64,000 nucleotides of DNA, taken from the NCBI GenBank assembly GCA_029851415.1, contig CM056743.1:98368501-98432500 (forward strand), read 5' to 3'. The stretch comes from Eretmocerus hayati. Lineage: Eukaryota > Arthropoda > Insecta > Hymenoptera > Aphelinidae. This document shows positions 42,656 to 55,335 of this stretch, piece after piece; position 1 is the stretch's first letter; each line of letters opens with the position of its first letter. Both the position numbers and the translations under genes were made by a program. A model generated the notes under the pieces. That model worked only from the letters and a program-made list of their open reading frames with translations. It searched no databases and was not told the origin of the DNA.

Positions 42656-44376
42656 CTGGAGAGCCGATCGAAAGATCATCGATAAGTTTGTTGGAAAGTG
42701 TAGAGTGAATGGTGCGATGAGAAAACACTGCGTGTAGTTTGTCAGATTCGAGTGCATTTCGATCATTCAGTTTTTTCGACTCGAGCCGACAGGGCTCTCG
42801 AGCGTATCTTCTGGGCATGTGTGTGAGGAGGAGAGGGGTCTAATCATTCTGAGCGTCCTGCCGTTGGTGGTCGACCATCACATGATTACGTAGTCGAGTT
42901 TTTGGCTCACCGCCAATCCATCAGAGCCAATTCGTAATAATATAACTAGTTATCCAAGGCATGTTCTTTCGCGCGTCTCTGTCTTGCGTCGTAGAAAGTA
43001 TTCAACGGTCAAAGAATTGGGAGATTTTTTAAAATGTGAATTCATGAATGAATGCAGTGAAATCTGAGTAGTGAGCTGTACAACCGCGAAGACTGTCGAA
43101 AGACAAGAGTTTTGGATGCTTGTTACTGTGTTACTGGTATGATTGAATTTTTTGACCGCAAACGCTCCTCGCGAACCAGAGCCATCTTGGTCTTGATGGA
43201 ACGGTCGTTGGAAATGCTGAATATATGTGAAATCAGAGTCCGAAAACGAGAACTCTGTCATCAAGGGATGATCTGAAACAGTCTCGAATGTAGTCCGGTG
43301 ATGCATCTCTCGAAACAGGACGGGACGTTAGAAACACACTAATGTCGATGAATCTTGAGGCAAGGGTAGAATAGCATGGGGAATATTCATCCATGAGGAA
43401 TAGAAATTGTTGCAATGACCAAAATGTTCACAATCTGCACTCGACTTGGAACTCTCTATGTAGCGGTGAAATCTGTGATTTACGTCTATCATTGGGTTTG
43501 CATGTAATTTATCGACTCATCGCAATCATATTCCGTCTTTTTGTATGAAGAGTGAGGTATAGGTCGAATCAAATGCATGTAGTCCATGATGATTAGTAAT
43601 TCTTTTAATTCGACGGTGAAATATATTCTAAGTTGCAATAAAAATCATAAACAGCGCAGGCATCATTCGTCATTGATATGGTCAATTTGACCGATAATCA
43701 AACGATCTCCAATTTAATGTCCATGGAAAATTATTGGTCACAAATGCTAAGATTAAATAACGAAAGAACATTTGATAATACTAGAATTCACAGAGTCGCT
43801 GTATAGTTACTTGACATTCTTTTACATCATACATACCCCATAAACAACATCCCACATCCTGTAGTTCATGTATCTCAGAAAAATCTTACCCTGGGTAGAC
43901 CTTGTCTTTTTCAACAATAACACTCAGACACGAATCGAATGACTTGCCCCGGTGCTATAGAAAAATTGTAATTGAATAATATCCATATTTTGAGAACATA
44001 ACAAGGGTATATTATTTCCATACTTGTACTTGGTGGAGCAAGCAATCAAATCGTGAAAAATCGATCCAATAGTTGGATTCAACGATGAAGTTTAATAATC
44101 TAATCCTTATGATAACAGAGGTAGAATCAGTCTTTTATTCACATCAATATCAATTAATCATTTCGACATCAGGTACTCTCACAGCTGATTGAGGCACATA
44201 GTGTAAGTCATACATCGCAGGAACTAATTCTGCCCATAGAAGTAGAATAGTTGGTCACGTATCATAACACTTAGAGCGAAACGATAGAAAACAAATTTGA
44301 GTTCGACTCATCCTAAATCTGATCAATTACAAAAGAAAATGGTATCGTGTATGATTTCTCAGTGCGTGGGTTCAGA
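42656..44376. other. No gene recognised
   Basis: Short frames only. Minus-strand frames at 42492-42818 and 42950-43306 have no motif. Nothing else seen. Confidence 0.35.
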
Positions 44377-45076
44377 CTAGCTTAGTTCTCTGATATTTTT
44401 GGTCAGTCTATATAAAAAAAAAATAATTGTTATGAACGCGGATACTATGAATACTCCCATAGTAACCACCTCAACTTGGAACTCCTTTTCCCACAGACCG
44501 TATGAGTTCATATCACGAGAGATAGGGATCATAGGTACCGAATCAGTTCCCTGTCCAATGGCCAGCACCTCCTCCTCTGCCCATTCTCTCTTGCCCCGAC
44601 ACAGCATTTTGATACCTGAAAGCTTTAAGGAAAAAGTAGTACTCACACGTAATAATTCGTGGATTCTCGTATTTGACTTGCATGAACCGTCTCAGAAATC
44701 GTGTTCTAAGGAAAGAGCCAGAGCTTGATCAAGATGGTGAGTTGGGTTGCATTAAATCAAATGTAATATTGACAATGGGGTCTTCGAAATCTACAATCTC
44801 TGGAATTGCTAAGAAATGAACATGAAAATTGAAAGAGTAAATTGAAGAACTAAAATTTCTAGGGAAGGAAGCGAATATTTGTTGGGGACACAAGCGTCCA
44901 GAGTAACGTATAAAGTGTAAAGTCAATCCTCCGATTCCATTATCACCACAAAACTGCTTCTCAACCATTCTACCCGCTATTGCATTTACCCAGATTTCCC
45001 AAGCGGTCGATTGATCTTTAGAAATGATTGATTCATTCACTTGGTTTGCAAACCAATTGGATGAGCCAATTTCCAA
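44377..45076 (-). CDS. Possible membrane-protein gene, C-terminal part
   Basis: Two minus-strand frames in succession. 45076-44729 is open for 115 codons (SSNWFANQVNESII, CGDNGIGGLTLHFIRYSGRLC, FEDPIVNITFDLM) with several Cys and Asn-glycosylation sites. 44646-44377 ends in a clear transmembrane helix (GVFIVSAFITIIFFLYRL) and a short basic tail, like a type I membrane protein. Between them a candidate intron of only about 31 nt (GTGAGT...TTTCAG) would be unusually short. Family not recognised. It may instead be two unrelated exons or a decayed gene. Confidence 0.35.
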
Positions 45077-45111
45077 GAGTTCGTAACTACAGTATAAGTC
45101 ATGAGATCACA

Positions 45112-45678
45112 CGCAACACTTGACACAAGCGGTATCACTTCTGCTGCATGATACAACAATGTGTCACTCTAATCACATTCCACGATAATGTATCACTTCA
45201 ACCACACTTCCCGGGAGATATCACTTTTATCACGTGCCACGAGAGTGCATCACTGTTACCACATGTAACGAGAGCACTTCACCTGTTCCACAAATCACAA
45301 TAATGTATCACTTGAACCACATGTGACGAAATGACAGCACTTTCATCACATCTCACAATAATGTATCACTTTAAGCACATGTCACAATAAAATATCACTC
45401 ATATAATATATCACGAGAATGCATCACTTTTATCACATATCACAAGAATTTATCACTTCAACACAGGTCACAAGAGAATATCACTTTCACTTTTATCACA
45501 TGTCACAATGATATATTCAAATTCTATCTCAATTCACAAGAATGTATCACTTCCACTGGTTAGTCCAAGTATGTATCACCTGTATGGGATCTCACAACAC
45601 TGCATCACTTTCACCACATGTCACAACAATTCATCCACTTTATCCTAATTCATGAGACTGTATTACTTTCATCACACA
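45112..45678. repeat. Minisatellite with TATCACTTTxATCACATGTCACAA units
   Basis: About 570 bp of imperfect units of roughly 30-40 bp built from gtatcactt, tatcacatgtcaca and aatgtatcac. Unit length varies and some copies are truncated. Non-coding. Confidence 0.85.
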
Positions 45679-47036
45679 AACACTGATCAATAGGTTTATT
45701 GTGATCGAAGGAGTACAAAAAAGAGATATAATGAGGAATGGTCACATGGTTGAATTTCCCCACTCCTGCGGCTGGGTACTTGAGGAATGACTCTACCGAG
45801 GAACGATTTGATACGGGTCAATGCTCTCCTCAAAAAGCGATTTCCTTCATTCGGCAAGCGAATAAGATTATGTAGATTCCGTCGTTCGCAAATATAGCTA
45901 AACCCGCACATGCGACCGGGTATTTCAGGTATAGATTCTGCAGAAATGATTTGACACTAACAAGTGCTCTTGGAACGACAAATGACCATTATTCTAGCGA
46001 AGCATGAGCACTTAATAACCACGTGGTTCGCGAACTTCGCTTTCCTCCACACCTGCGACTGGGTACTCACGAGTCAATGTTCAGAGTTTTTAGTAGAAGA
46101 GCAAAAAAATATAAAATAAATATATGTCGGTAAAGAAGAACAATCAAATGTGTAATGTCTCCCACACTCACACACATTCAAGAGTGATATTCAGAATCAT
46201 GTCATTTGACACTCATTGAGGGACACGGTATGGCAATATGATTTCAAGTTCGAAAACTGATCAACTTGAGGAAAACAGTGGAAGGTGAGACGTCAATACA
46301 CATGTTTGAGAGTCCTTTTCATGCACTCTTACTTTCCCATATCCATCTCGAGTGTGGTTGGTACCAGTAGAGTTGAAAAAATTTACCACGGGACCAAGTA
46401 CGTAACATCCACAGTTTTCCCACTCTCGTCGGGGCACTGGCTGAGATGTTACCATGGAAAATATACTCATCATTTACCACAGAAGTTCTGCAGAAACTGC
46501 AACTAAGTCGCGGTCTCTTGGAACTGATCACTCATCACTCTTCACGCCAGTGGTCCAAGCAGAGCTGTTATCGAGAGATGATCGAAATAGACGTTTTTCG
46601 CTCAACCATTTGGGAATTCTGGGTACAGGTGTAATTTCGATTCCGTTATTCTAAGATTCTTTCATCAAATATTCGCTTCCAATAATATTATTGAACGCCA
46701 GTTTCGAATAACTGTTAGACCCGTTTCATGGGCGACTTGTTTATCAACCCCGTATAATGAAAAAGGTTTGCAAAGTCTTCCAGATCAATGTTAAGTGATC
46801 TCCGAGAGAAAGACGGGGAATTATGATGAAATTACACAATCGTTGTCTATTAAATCTGACCGTTATACCACCATAGACGGGGGGATTGATTGTGAAGATA
46901 TGCGAAACTCAAAAGCATCGAAATTTTACTTCTCAAGTGAGCGATATATTCAACAATTGAAAGTCTGTTTCTGAACTCTTGGTAAAAAATTATCAACGAG
47001 TTATCAGGTGAGTACTAGTAATGAGAACATCATTAC
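45679..47036. other. No gene recognised
   Basis: Short frames without motif. Two similar lines (ctgcggctgggtact near 45765 and ctgcgactgggtact near 46055) hint at a diverged repeat. Confidence 0.3.
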
Positions 47037-50000
47037 CCTTCTTGTCTTTGGGCCGATATCTCTTCCGTCTCTTCTGCCCTGTTGACCTATATGCCCTGTC
47101 ATCCTCGTGAGGCCACTTTGATCCAGCATGGAGTTGCATACCTAAAAAGCCGATTGTCATTGAGAAAAATATCAAATACGAACCACTCTGTTGAAATTTC
47201 TGGTATCTAATGGATGATCAAAAGAACGTAAGCAATATTACCCCCGTCGAAGAATTTTACCTCGGAATGGCGGCTCTAAGTGTGCGTTTCCCATATATGA
47301 AGAACAGCGTTGTACGGGTGCAGGTGCGTGTGAGTAGGTGTACCAGTGATGTTGACTGTATTCGGGGAACGAGGATCTGTATCCCCAGGTTGGGTGTTGA
47401 GACTGGGGATAGAATCGTGGAAGAACCGGTGGATTCCAATGACCTGTTTCTGGGTAGGAAGCGTTATGTCCTCTCGATGTATCTTGATCCAGAAAAGACG
47501 GCGAAGGGAACTGTTGGGTCAGGAATGGAGGACTAATCCCACCATATTCCATCTGGCCTTGAAGCAAATCCCTCGACAAATTCATGTCAGATTGAGCCAC
47601 TGGCATAGAGGCAGTCGTGTACGTGCTTCTTCCCGATGATGGATACTTAGCGGGAACTTTTATGGCATCGCTTGGCGGTCGCAGATTCACTCGTGTATCT
47701 GTTTGAGTAGCATTTTCAGGGCAGCCTGTAACAAAAGAGCATTGGATCATCTGATTGGAATCATTTTAACCCGACCTGATGAAAAGAGTGAATATTTCTA
47801 ATTCTGCCTCGAACCTCAAAGCTCCGAAGTCATGATAACCGATGATTAGGGTTCCACGCGAGACCCACTATTTATGAATCCCATCGAGTGGAACATAGTT
47901 AGATTGAGACACAAAATTCGTGAAAATTCGGGAAGACGGGAACGAGACGAGACGAAAGTGGTCAGAATAATTCCAGTTCGAGACGAGATCGAGATGCGTA
48001 TTCTCAATCTTTCTCGCCAGAAACTTGTCACATACAAAATCTATGATCAAAATTCTGTTCCTCAACATGCCCAATGTTGTGTGCAACAATGTGGACTAGT
48101 TGAGTATTAACAGTTTATTATGAAACGAAGTAAATTCTCCTTGGTCTCGATACGAGACGGCACTATCCACTTCTGCAGTATTCCGATTCTCAAAATGAGA
48201 TGCGATTGCATCCACAACATCCGAGAGAAGAGGAGAAAGCCACGAGTCTCAACATTTCTCGCTCAAGTGAAGCTGAGAGTCTCCATGATATCACACAATC
48301 ATTAAACACGCGTATCAAGTTCCGTGTGCAAGCAGTGTACAAGGATCAGTTGAATATGCATAGTTTCAGAGTCTGCTACCGTCAACCGGGGTAACTTTGG
48401 AACACGGGGGGTAACTTTGGAACAACCCATTAAAGAGTAGTTATCGCGCACAGTTGGCTAGGCAGATGATCTTGAGGGCTTAATACCGGCTCCCTTTACT
48501 TGGGATAAGCATAAACAATGTTTTGCATTGGTGTGAGGGCCTTCATCAGCTATTAATCCATTTATAAGCTGACTTCTTCAGAAGTGCGTTTTCAACCCAA
48601 CAAACAGTCTCTCGGAAAAAGTGGCGTGGTTCCGACTCTAGTAGGTCGAATTCAAGGTAGCTGAGCTAGATTTCACTTGTTTGTACACATATCTGGACGA
48701 ATCCATTGTTACATTGGAGTATTTCCACGAAGTTTCAATTTTGTAGAGTAAAAACTGACGAATACGTATTTTTCTTCAGAAACTGGGGTAACTTTGGAAC
48801 ACTTCTTCAATTTCTATTTCATCATCAAATTCTACTCACTCGAATGGTCGTTGATGAGAGCTTCGAAATGAGCCAAAGAACATCTCAATTCGACCCACCG
48901 CAGCCGAGTTCTGGCAGTTTTTGTCAGAAACCGACTGTGAAGGTATTTTCCCCCTCGAGAGTTAGCCGCGACGCGGGCAGTGTGGTATGCTGAAGGTGTC
49001 TATGCTCGATTATAAAAGTTAAATTCAACCACTGATCTTTTATAATAGGTCAATGGAAAGCTAAGACACTCAGCTTTCGATTATTGATGGTGAAAATCGA
49101 TGGCGTGACCTAGTCTATGAATTAATTGACGAATAAATAATGATAACAATTTCTGTTCCAAAGTTACCCCAGTCCGTGTCTAACTTTGGAACACGACTTC
49201 CAGCGTTCATTGCTCCAACCAGAGATGTCCAAATGGACCTTATGAAAACCACAATCGAAAGCTGAAACTGTAAGCTTTCGATTGACCACAGATACAATGC
49301 ACTCCTGATGTGAGACCTACGGGTTTCGCGACGTTTAAGGAAAAAAATGCAATTTTCGTTCCAAAGTTACCCCGGTTGACGGTATCGACTCGAATGACTA
49401 AGCATCGGGGCTCATTTGCAGTTATTCCCTCCCTATCTTATATTCAGAAAGAAATCTATAACATTGAGTTGAAGGATTCTATGAGACTTTGATATAATAA
49501 GACTAATTGCTCACCTGAAGAACCAGATAGTTCAAGGGGTAATCTACTAGTTTCTTGAGTTGCAACAGTCTCGAATTCAGCATTTGACGAGACTCCTCCC
49601 AAACCTAGAACAGGAAAAAAATGGCACTTCAGCGCTTTCACTCTACCCATGTGTTACGCTGCCCATGAAGACAATATTTCCGTGTTTCCGATGGGTGAAC
49701 TGGATATTAGACACTTAGAGTCTCCGGATTCCTGAAGATATAATCGATGCGGAGCAAAAGATCTTAGAAGACATACTCCATGCATATGCCACCTTAATAT
49801 TCACGAACTGGTATTTGAGCCATTATCGCATACCTGCAGAAGTTCGAGATAGATCCAATGGCGTTTGATCAATTTCAGATGTTGGGTGTGCTTCTGCCAC
49901 GACTCGGGCTTGCCTGAGACCTTGAATCAGAACATTTGATCTCTCATCACATGAACGAATAACGAGACTAAAACTATACAGCTGAGAGTATCCGATAATT

Positions 50001-51007
50001 TTTCGAAGACCCTAGTTTTTCATTTTTCAGATAACTGAAACACTTCGCTTCCAGGGATCCCGAAGAAGAAAATAGTTCGAGTGAAATTGAGCAATTTCAA
50101 CAGGACACGATGTAGGGTGATTGGTTATTTTACCTATATGATATGAATTTCGGGATATAATCGAGACTTGTCGTTTTTTATGTAATTCGTATAGAATTCT
50201 GGATTGCAGAGATGGGAATTGATTGCGAAGGAGAGTTCTCACCAGAGATGAGAAGGGGAGTAACTGAAATTGATTGATGGTTAGCAATATAATAGTTGGG
50301 ACCGCCTGTACCTGAGAGATTCAAATGGACGATCTCATCTCTGAGAATTCTAGGCCCTCTTGTCGGTAATTCAACGAAAGCACCAGCTTGCGTACACTCA
50401 ATACTTGACCGGCTCGTAGTGGTTTGGTCGATGACTGCCTCTATAGATTCAGCATTCCCCGGACTGCGTAGGGCTTCGTTAAGTAACTTGTCTGATTTTG
50501 GATTGTTGCAATTCGATGCTTCAATTGTAGCATCGTCGTAAACATCATCGAAGTAGTCATCTGCCTGTCGTGTATTTCGACCTGAACTTGCATGTCAAGT
50601 TCTTGTGGCCCCTGAACGTCATCATCTCGAACTCCATCTTCATCATCTTCCTCGTCTGCTGAACTATTTTCCGGATCGGTCGATTTTTTTTTTGGTGTTA
50701 TGCTCAAGATTCAAATCATCCTCAGAACTTATCTCTTCCTCTCCAGGACTACATCCTTCGTTGGAGGAATCTTCTTCGCTATCGGAGTCAACAATGACAT
50801 TTTCCTCGTCATTGTTTTCGATGGCATTTGCCTCATCAATATCATCACCATTTTCTTGACTTTCAGCCCCTGCGTTTGATTCTACATCAATAGCACTGTC
50901 ACCATCTTCCCTTTCTCGCAACCGCAGTCGTTCTTGTCGCCTCTCTTCTCTTGCTTCCTCTGCTCTATCCTCTCTCCATGCCAACTGCCGTCGCTCCTCT
51001 ATTATAT
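47037..51007 (-). CDS. Multi-exon host gene, acidic/basic nuclear-type protein
   Basis: Minus-strand exons with GT-AG ends, all phase 1: 51007-50312, 49920-49834 (87 bp), 49604-49515 (90 bp), 47725-47261 (465 bp) and 47141-47037 (105 bp). More exons are likely on both sides. The first is Arg/Glu-rich then Asp/Glu-rich. The two small exons end TPLDLSRTSAG and RLPLELSGSSG. The 465-bp exon is Pro/Tyr/Ser/His-rich. The last is basic (TGQKRRKRYRPKDKKG), NLS-like. The protein looks nuclear and largely disordered, and PLDLS is a CtBP-type docking motif. Exon 1 keeps its frame at both ends, but its middle reads openly only in another frame between a T10 run (50684-50693, plus strand) and about 50590. 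That implies two compensating shifts, sequence error, or a missed intron. Family not recognised. Confidence 0.6.
48379..49382. mobile_element. TA-flanked MITE (Tc1/mariner-like) in an intron
   Basis: 1004 bp with perfect terminal inverted repeats CCGTCAACCGGGGTAACTTT. TA dinucleotides flank it at 48377-48378 and 49383-49384. The sub-motif GGGGTAACTTTGGAACA recurs inside, directly or inverted, near 48410, 48784, 49158 and 49181. No transposase. It lies in the intron between host exons at 49515 and 47725. Confidence 0.85.
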
Positions 51008-52686
51008 CTGGTCAAATAAAAGCATGATCTTACATTTTCATCGACATTCTCTATACATCTCATTCGGAACTTTTGGGTCAGAAAAGCGAATTTCGTTGTG
51101 TTTTCTCCACAACAAATAGGGAAAAACCTCAGCGGCGGCCCCGCGAGCGTTTTCAGGAGAAAATTGAGTGACACGTATCCTGTTCAATCACTAATTTAGA
51201 ATATATTTAGAATATATAATCACTGAGGATAAGCTCATGAATAGATCATCCATGCAATCGATAGGTGGTTTTGGATGGAAATGGTACATGTCCTTGCCTG
51301 TTTGTTCTCAAGGAAACTTGACGAAACTTGTTTTTCTGACACAAAAATGTCAACCAATCATCACCATCTATCAATCTCGTTGGTCTTGTATCATGACCAT
51401 CATAATAAAATCGACGAATTTTTCGCGCAAGCTATGCGTGGCAAATCCCGACCAGAGGTCACCTATCCAGATACGATCACTACAAAACTATGTTTAACCT
51501 AGATTTCCGACCGACGTAAGTTGGAATTCAATATTGAATAATATCACTGGCTAGAGAATTCAACCAATTTGGTTGAAAATTCAACCAGCTGGTTGAAATG
51601 TTGGTTGAAAATTCAACCGATTTCTTACAGTGTATATATACCTATGTATATGGTGAGGATGATCAAGAACCCAACACACACAATGATTGGAGAGACACCC
51701 ATTAAGGTATAAAAGTAGCGCTATGAGCTTAATGACAACACGAGCCTTCTATCGAGGGTAATAGTCCGGGGTAGGCTCCCGTATGCACTTTGAGGTGCGA
51801 CCATGAAACAAACGTATTTTAACGTATTTTTTTCCGTAGAATCCTAATCCGTCATTATTTTTCACATAAGTGGTGCAGAAGACCTTCAAAAATGCATTTT
51901 TCTAACCTAAAACCGGTGTTCTCGTGAGCTTGTTAATAGCAATCGTGTTTCATGTTTTAAAACCTCTGCATGAGTTGAGATATGTGGTGTGAGGTATCTG
52001 AGCATCAATTTTGAGTCCCTGAGAAGGAATATACAAGGTGCTTTCCGCTGTAACCAGCGCTGAGTATATAACAAGGGGCCTGCTGCGCGAGACTCCTCGT
52101 CTCAAGCGAGATCAAAATGTCTCTCTCACATCGACATCCTAGTGCCACAATAACATCAGCTCTGACTCCCCCTTACCCCCCCCCCCCCCCCAAGCAATAT
52201 ACAGGGTGCATTTCCGACAAATGCAGCCAACGTGGATGGAATTGATTCGAAATGATCCATTTGTAGTAGGAAGGTTTCAAAGAAGGTAGCCTTTTCCACA
52301 TCACGATTCCATCGAAAGACATAGATCGATCATCCTCAACTAGTCAATGATCATCTTGAACTCTTTCATCGAATGATGACATTAAGGCAGAAGCTGTAGG
52401 TCCTGCTACCATGTGTACTTCATTGTTACCAAAATTATTTCCAACTACACGATTATCACGATGCGAGGCACCGTTGAGCGGATTTCCGGTACTAGCAAAT
52501 CTTGGAGACATCTCTTCCAACGTAATACGATTCTTATCGATTATTAATTTCCAATGTTAGAAACTTGAAGTTATTCCTTCTCAATGATCTTCGTGTCAAA
52601 ACTCGTTTGATTGTTGTTTGCCGTAACCATAGCAACGTTAGGATAGTGATATGCGGAGTTCCTCTGTACAAAAAGTAAATTTACTA

Positions 52687-53370
52687 TATATGTATATGTA
52701 TACATATACATGTATATAAGGTATACGTGTACATGCACATGATTCATTTACCAATAACTGCTCTGATAATTGCTAATCATTTGGTTCAGAGCTGACAAAC
52801 AAAAATATCGATAATTCTAGGATCATTTCAAATCAATTCCATCCACGTTGGCTGCATTTGTCGGAAATGCACCCTGTATATTGCTTGGGGGGGAGGGGGG
52901 TAAGGGGGAGTCAGAGCTGATGTTATTGTAGCACTAGGATTTCGATGTGAGAGAGACATTTTGATCTCGCTTGAGACGAGGAGTCTCGCGCAGCAGGCCC
53001 CTTGTTATATACTCAGCGCTAGTTACAGCGGAAAGCACCCTGTATTATATATGTATATGTATACATATACATGTATATAAGGTATACGTGTACATGCACA
53101 TGATTCATTTACCAATAACTGCTCTGATAATTGCTAATCATTTGGTTCAGAGCTGACAAACAAAAATATCGATAATTCTAGGATCATTTCAAATCAATTC
53201 CATCCACGTTGGCTGCATTTGTCGGAAATGCACCCTGTATATTGCTTGGGGGGGAGGGGGGTAAGGGGGAGTCAGAGCTGATGTTATTGTAGCACTAGGA
53301 TTTCGATGTGAGAGAGACATTTTGATCTCGCTTGAGACGAGGAGTCTCGCGCAGCAGGCCCCTTGTTATA
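52687..53370. repeat. Tandem duplication, about 358-bp period, near-identical
   Basis: tatatgtatatgtatacatatac... through ...ccttgttata occurs at about 52687-53012 and again at about 53045-53370 with almost no differences, so it is recent. It starts in an AT microsatellite, a likely slippage or recombination point. Confidence 0.85.
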
Positions 53371-54460
53371 TGGGCAAATCTCACGAAGTATGCGGTTTGG
53401 CCGAACAGGCCTATTTTCACGTTGTCAGAACAACAGTCGCGTTATTTCCGCCGCTCGCATTAGATCATTTTGAAGATCTACTCATATTTAATAGTTCTGC
53501 ATCATTCAGAAGTCTAAAAATTGCTATAGAAAGGTACTGGGAGACGCTTCTTCGTGACAAAATCACAATTTTCGACCGAACAGGGCCATAGTTCTCTCAC
53601 GCCTTAGCTCGCCACAGGCGGGGCGGTTCACCGATCGGTCTGAAAATTGGATATGTGATGGATTATAATACATAGAAACATATAATTTTCGCCCGAGGCT
53701 GTGCCTATCAATGCGTCGGAGTGCCGATGATTCGTTGGAGCGAACTCCGATTCTACATTTTCTCCTGTATCGCTCTTCTAATGGATGCAGCACTCGGGGC
53801 GGTGAATATTTCGTATCTGTAGAAACGACATATTATTCTACATCCAAAAACCTACAAATCTAGCCCAAGAACGATAGTGTGCTCGATTCCGCACGACGAT
53901 GCGGCTTGAAATGAGAAAAGTTATTTTCGCGTAAATGGGGTCAAAAAAATCGTTTTTCGTGTAGCACACGAAAATTTCGATTCCGTTGGGATGGAAACCA
54001 CGTGTAAACTGATATTTGTACCTCAAGAAATGCCTATGAGAATCGCCCCTACTACAGCCTCATATCGGTCGCGATGCGAGGCTTGTGAGGATCGACAAAT
54101 GACGAAAATGAGCGTTTCGACGGTTGAGGCACATCTACATTTTGTACCACAGACCTTCAGAAAACACTGTAAACCATTGAACTCATCTCTCTTCTTCTAT
54201 TCCAACACCAAGGATGCCATGTATTCACATACACACGAGCCAATTAGAATTACGAAAATATGAGGGTCCCACGCAAATACATGGGAAAAACTTCTACACC
54301 CTCACAAATCCACGGCGGGGCTCCAAAATGATTTACGCAAGTATTTCATCATTGTTTGAGCATTACTTGGACCAAACAAAAGTTTATCGGAGATGTGCTG
54401 CCATTCTGGAAATTCTCGAAATTTCAAAGTCGAAACCGCATAGTTCCTGAGATTTGCCCA
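53371..54460. mobile_element. Nested TA-flanked MITE
   Basis: 1090 bp with inverted ends TGGGCAAATCTCA...TGAGATTTGCCCA that stay similar for about 30 bp (tatgcggttt shared). It splits the right arm of the foldback element. Comparison with the uninterrupted sister copy at about 53005-53020 (ccttgttatatactcag) shows that exactly TA was duplicated. Tc1/mariner-like insertion; no transposase. Confidence 0.85.
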
Positions 54461-54776
54461 TATACTCAGCGCTAGTTACAGCGGAAAGCACCCTGTATAT
54501 TCCTTCTCAGGGACTCAAAATTGATGCTCGGATACCTCACACGACATATCTCAACTCATGCAGAGGTTTTAAAACATGAAACACGATTGCTATTAACAAG
54601 CTCACGAGTACACCGGTTTTAGGTTAAAAAAACGCATTTTTGAAGGTCTTCTGCACCACTTATGTGAAAAATAATGACGGGTTCGGATTCTACGCGAAAA
54701 AATACGTTAAAATACGTTTGTTTCATGGTCGCACGTGAAAGTGCATACGGGAGCCTACCTAGACTCCGGACTATAA

Positions 54777-55335
54777 TCTTTCTCAAAGTGGAATTACCAA
54801 TATTGTCAGAAAACGTACCTACTCCATCGTGGTCGGGAGCCATCAAATAATGACTACCGGACCACATGTCTCATTTCGACAGCTCAAAGGACAGACTTAA
54901 CACCAACGAAAAAACTATCACTCAATAGATGATGAACGTCTTGGCGATGATGGATTGAACGAACCTGCTTGTTTTTTCCGCAACTTCAGCAATCTTTGGC
55001 CAAGATTTTGTTGTCTCACTTCAATCTCTGGGAGGAACAGGGAGTGATCAAAATCAATGTCGTCTCCTGGAACATAATATAATTTCATTCCTGTTCCAAT
55101 TCACGGGTACCAGATTATCCTCACTGAGCACTGTACAATCCAGCAATAGCATGAGGAAACATTTTGGAGAGGAAAAATATAGCTTGTGAGAGAAAACACG
55201 AAGATGATAAATGGCTCACAAAAAGTCCGCGTTAATAGTATGCTCGTCTCCCTATTATGGTGATATTGACGATGACAATTCTACGTTACACTCATTATGT
55301 GGAACTAGAACTTCCTCTTGGGAATGTCATTCTAC
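54777..55335. other. No feature recognised
   Basis: Non-coding between the foldback element and the possible last exon of the MULE gene. Confidence 0.3.

Larger units (their letters stand above)
51762..54773. mobile_element. Foldback DNA element with nested insertion
   Basis: Ends TAGTCCGG...CCGGACTA, flanked by TAA at 51759-51761 and 54774-54776, suggesting a 3-bp Harbinger-type duplication. The left arm (51762 to about 52250) is inverted on the right as 54773-54461 plus 53370 to about 53185. The right arm is split by a separate element (53371-54460). The loop holds a tandem duplication of about 358 bp. C- and G-runs near 52180 and 52890-52910 are matching arm positions. No coding capacity recognised. 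Confidence 0.75.

Noticed and set aside
45112..45678. CRISPR-like array of short repeats
   Set aside because: Units are imperfect, contiguous and variable in length without unique spacers. It is a eukaryotic minisatellite.
50296..50541. 81-codon plus-strand frame
   Set aside because: The minus strand here is a coding exon with a good donor site in matching phase. The plus frame is its shadow.
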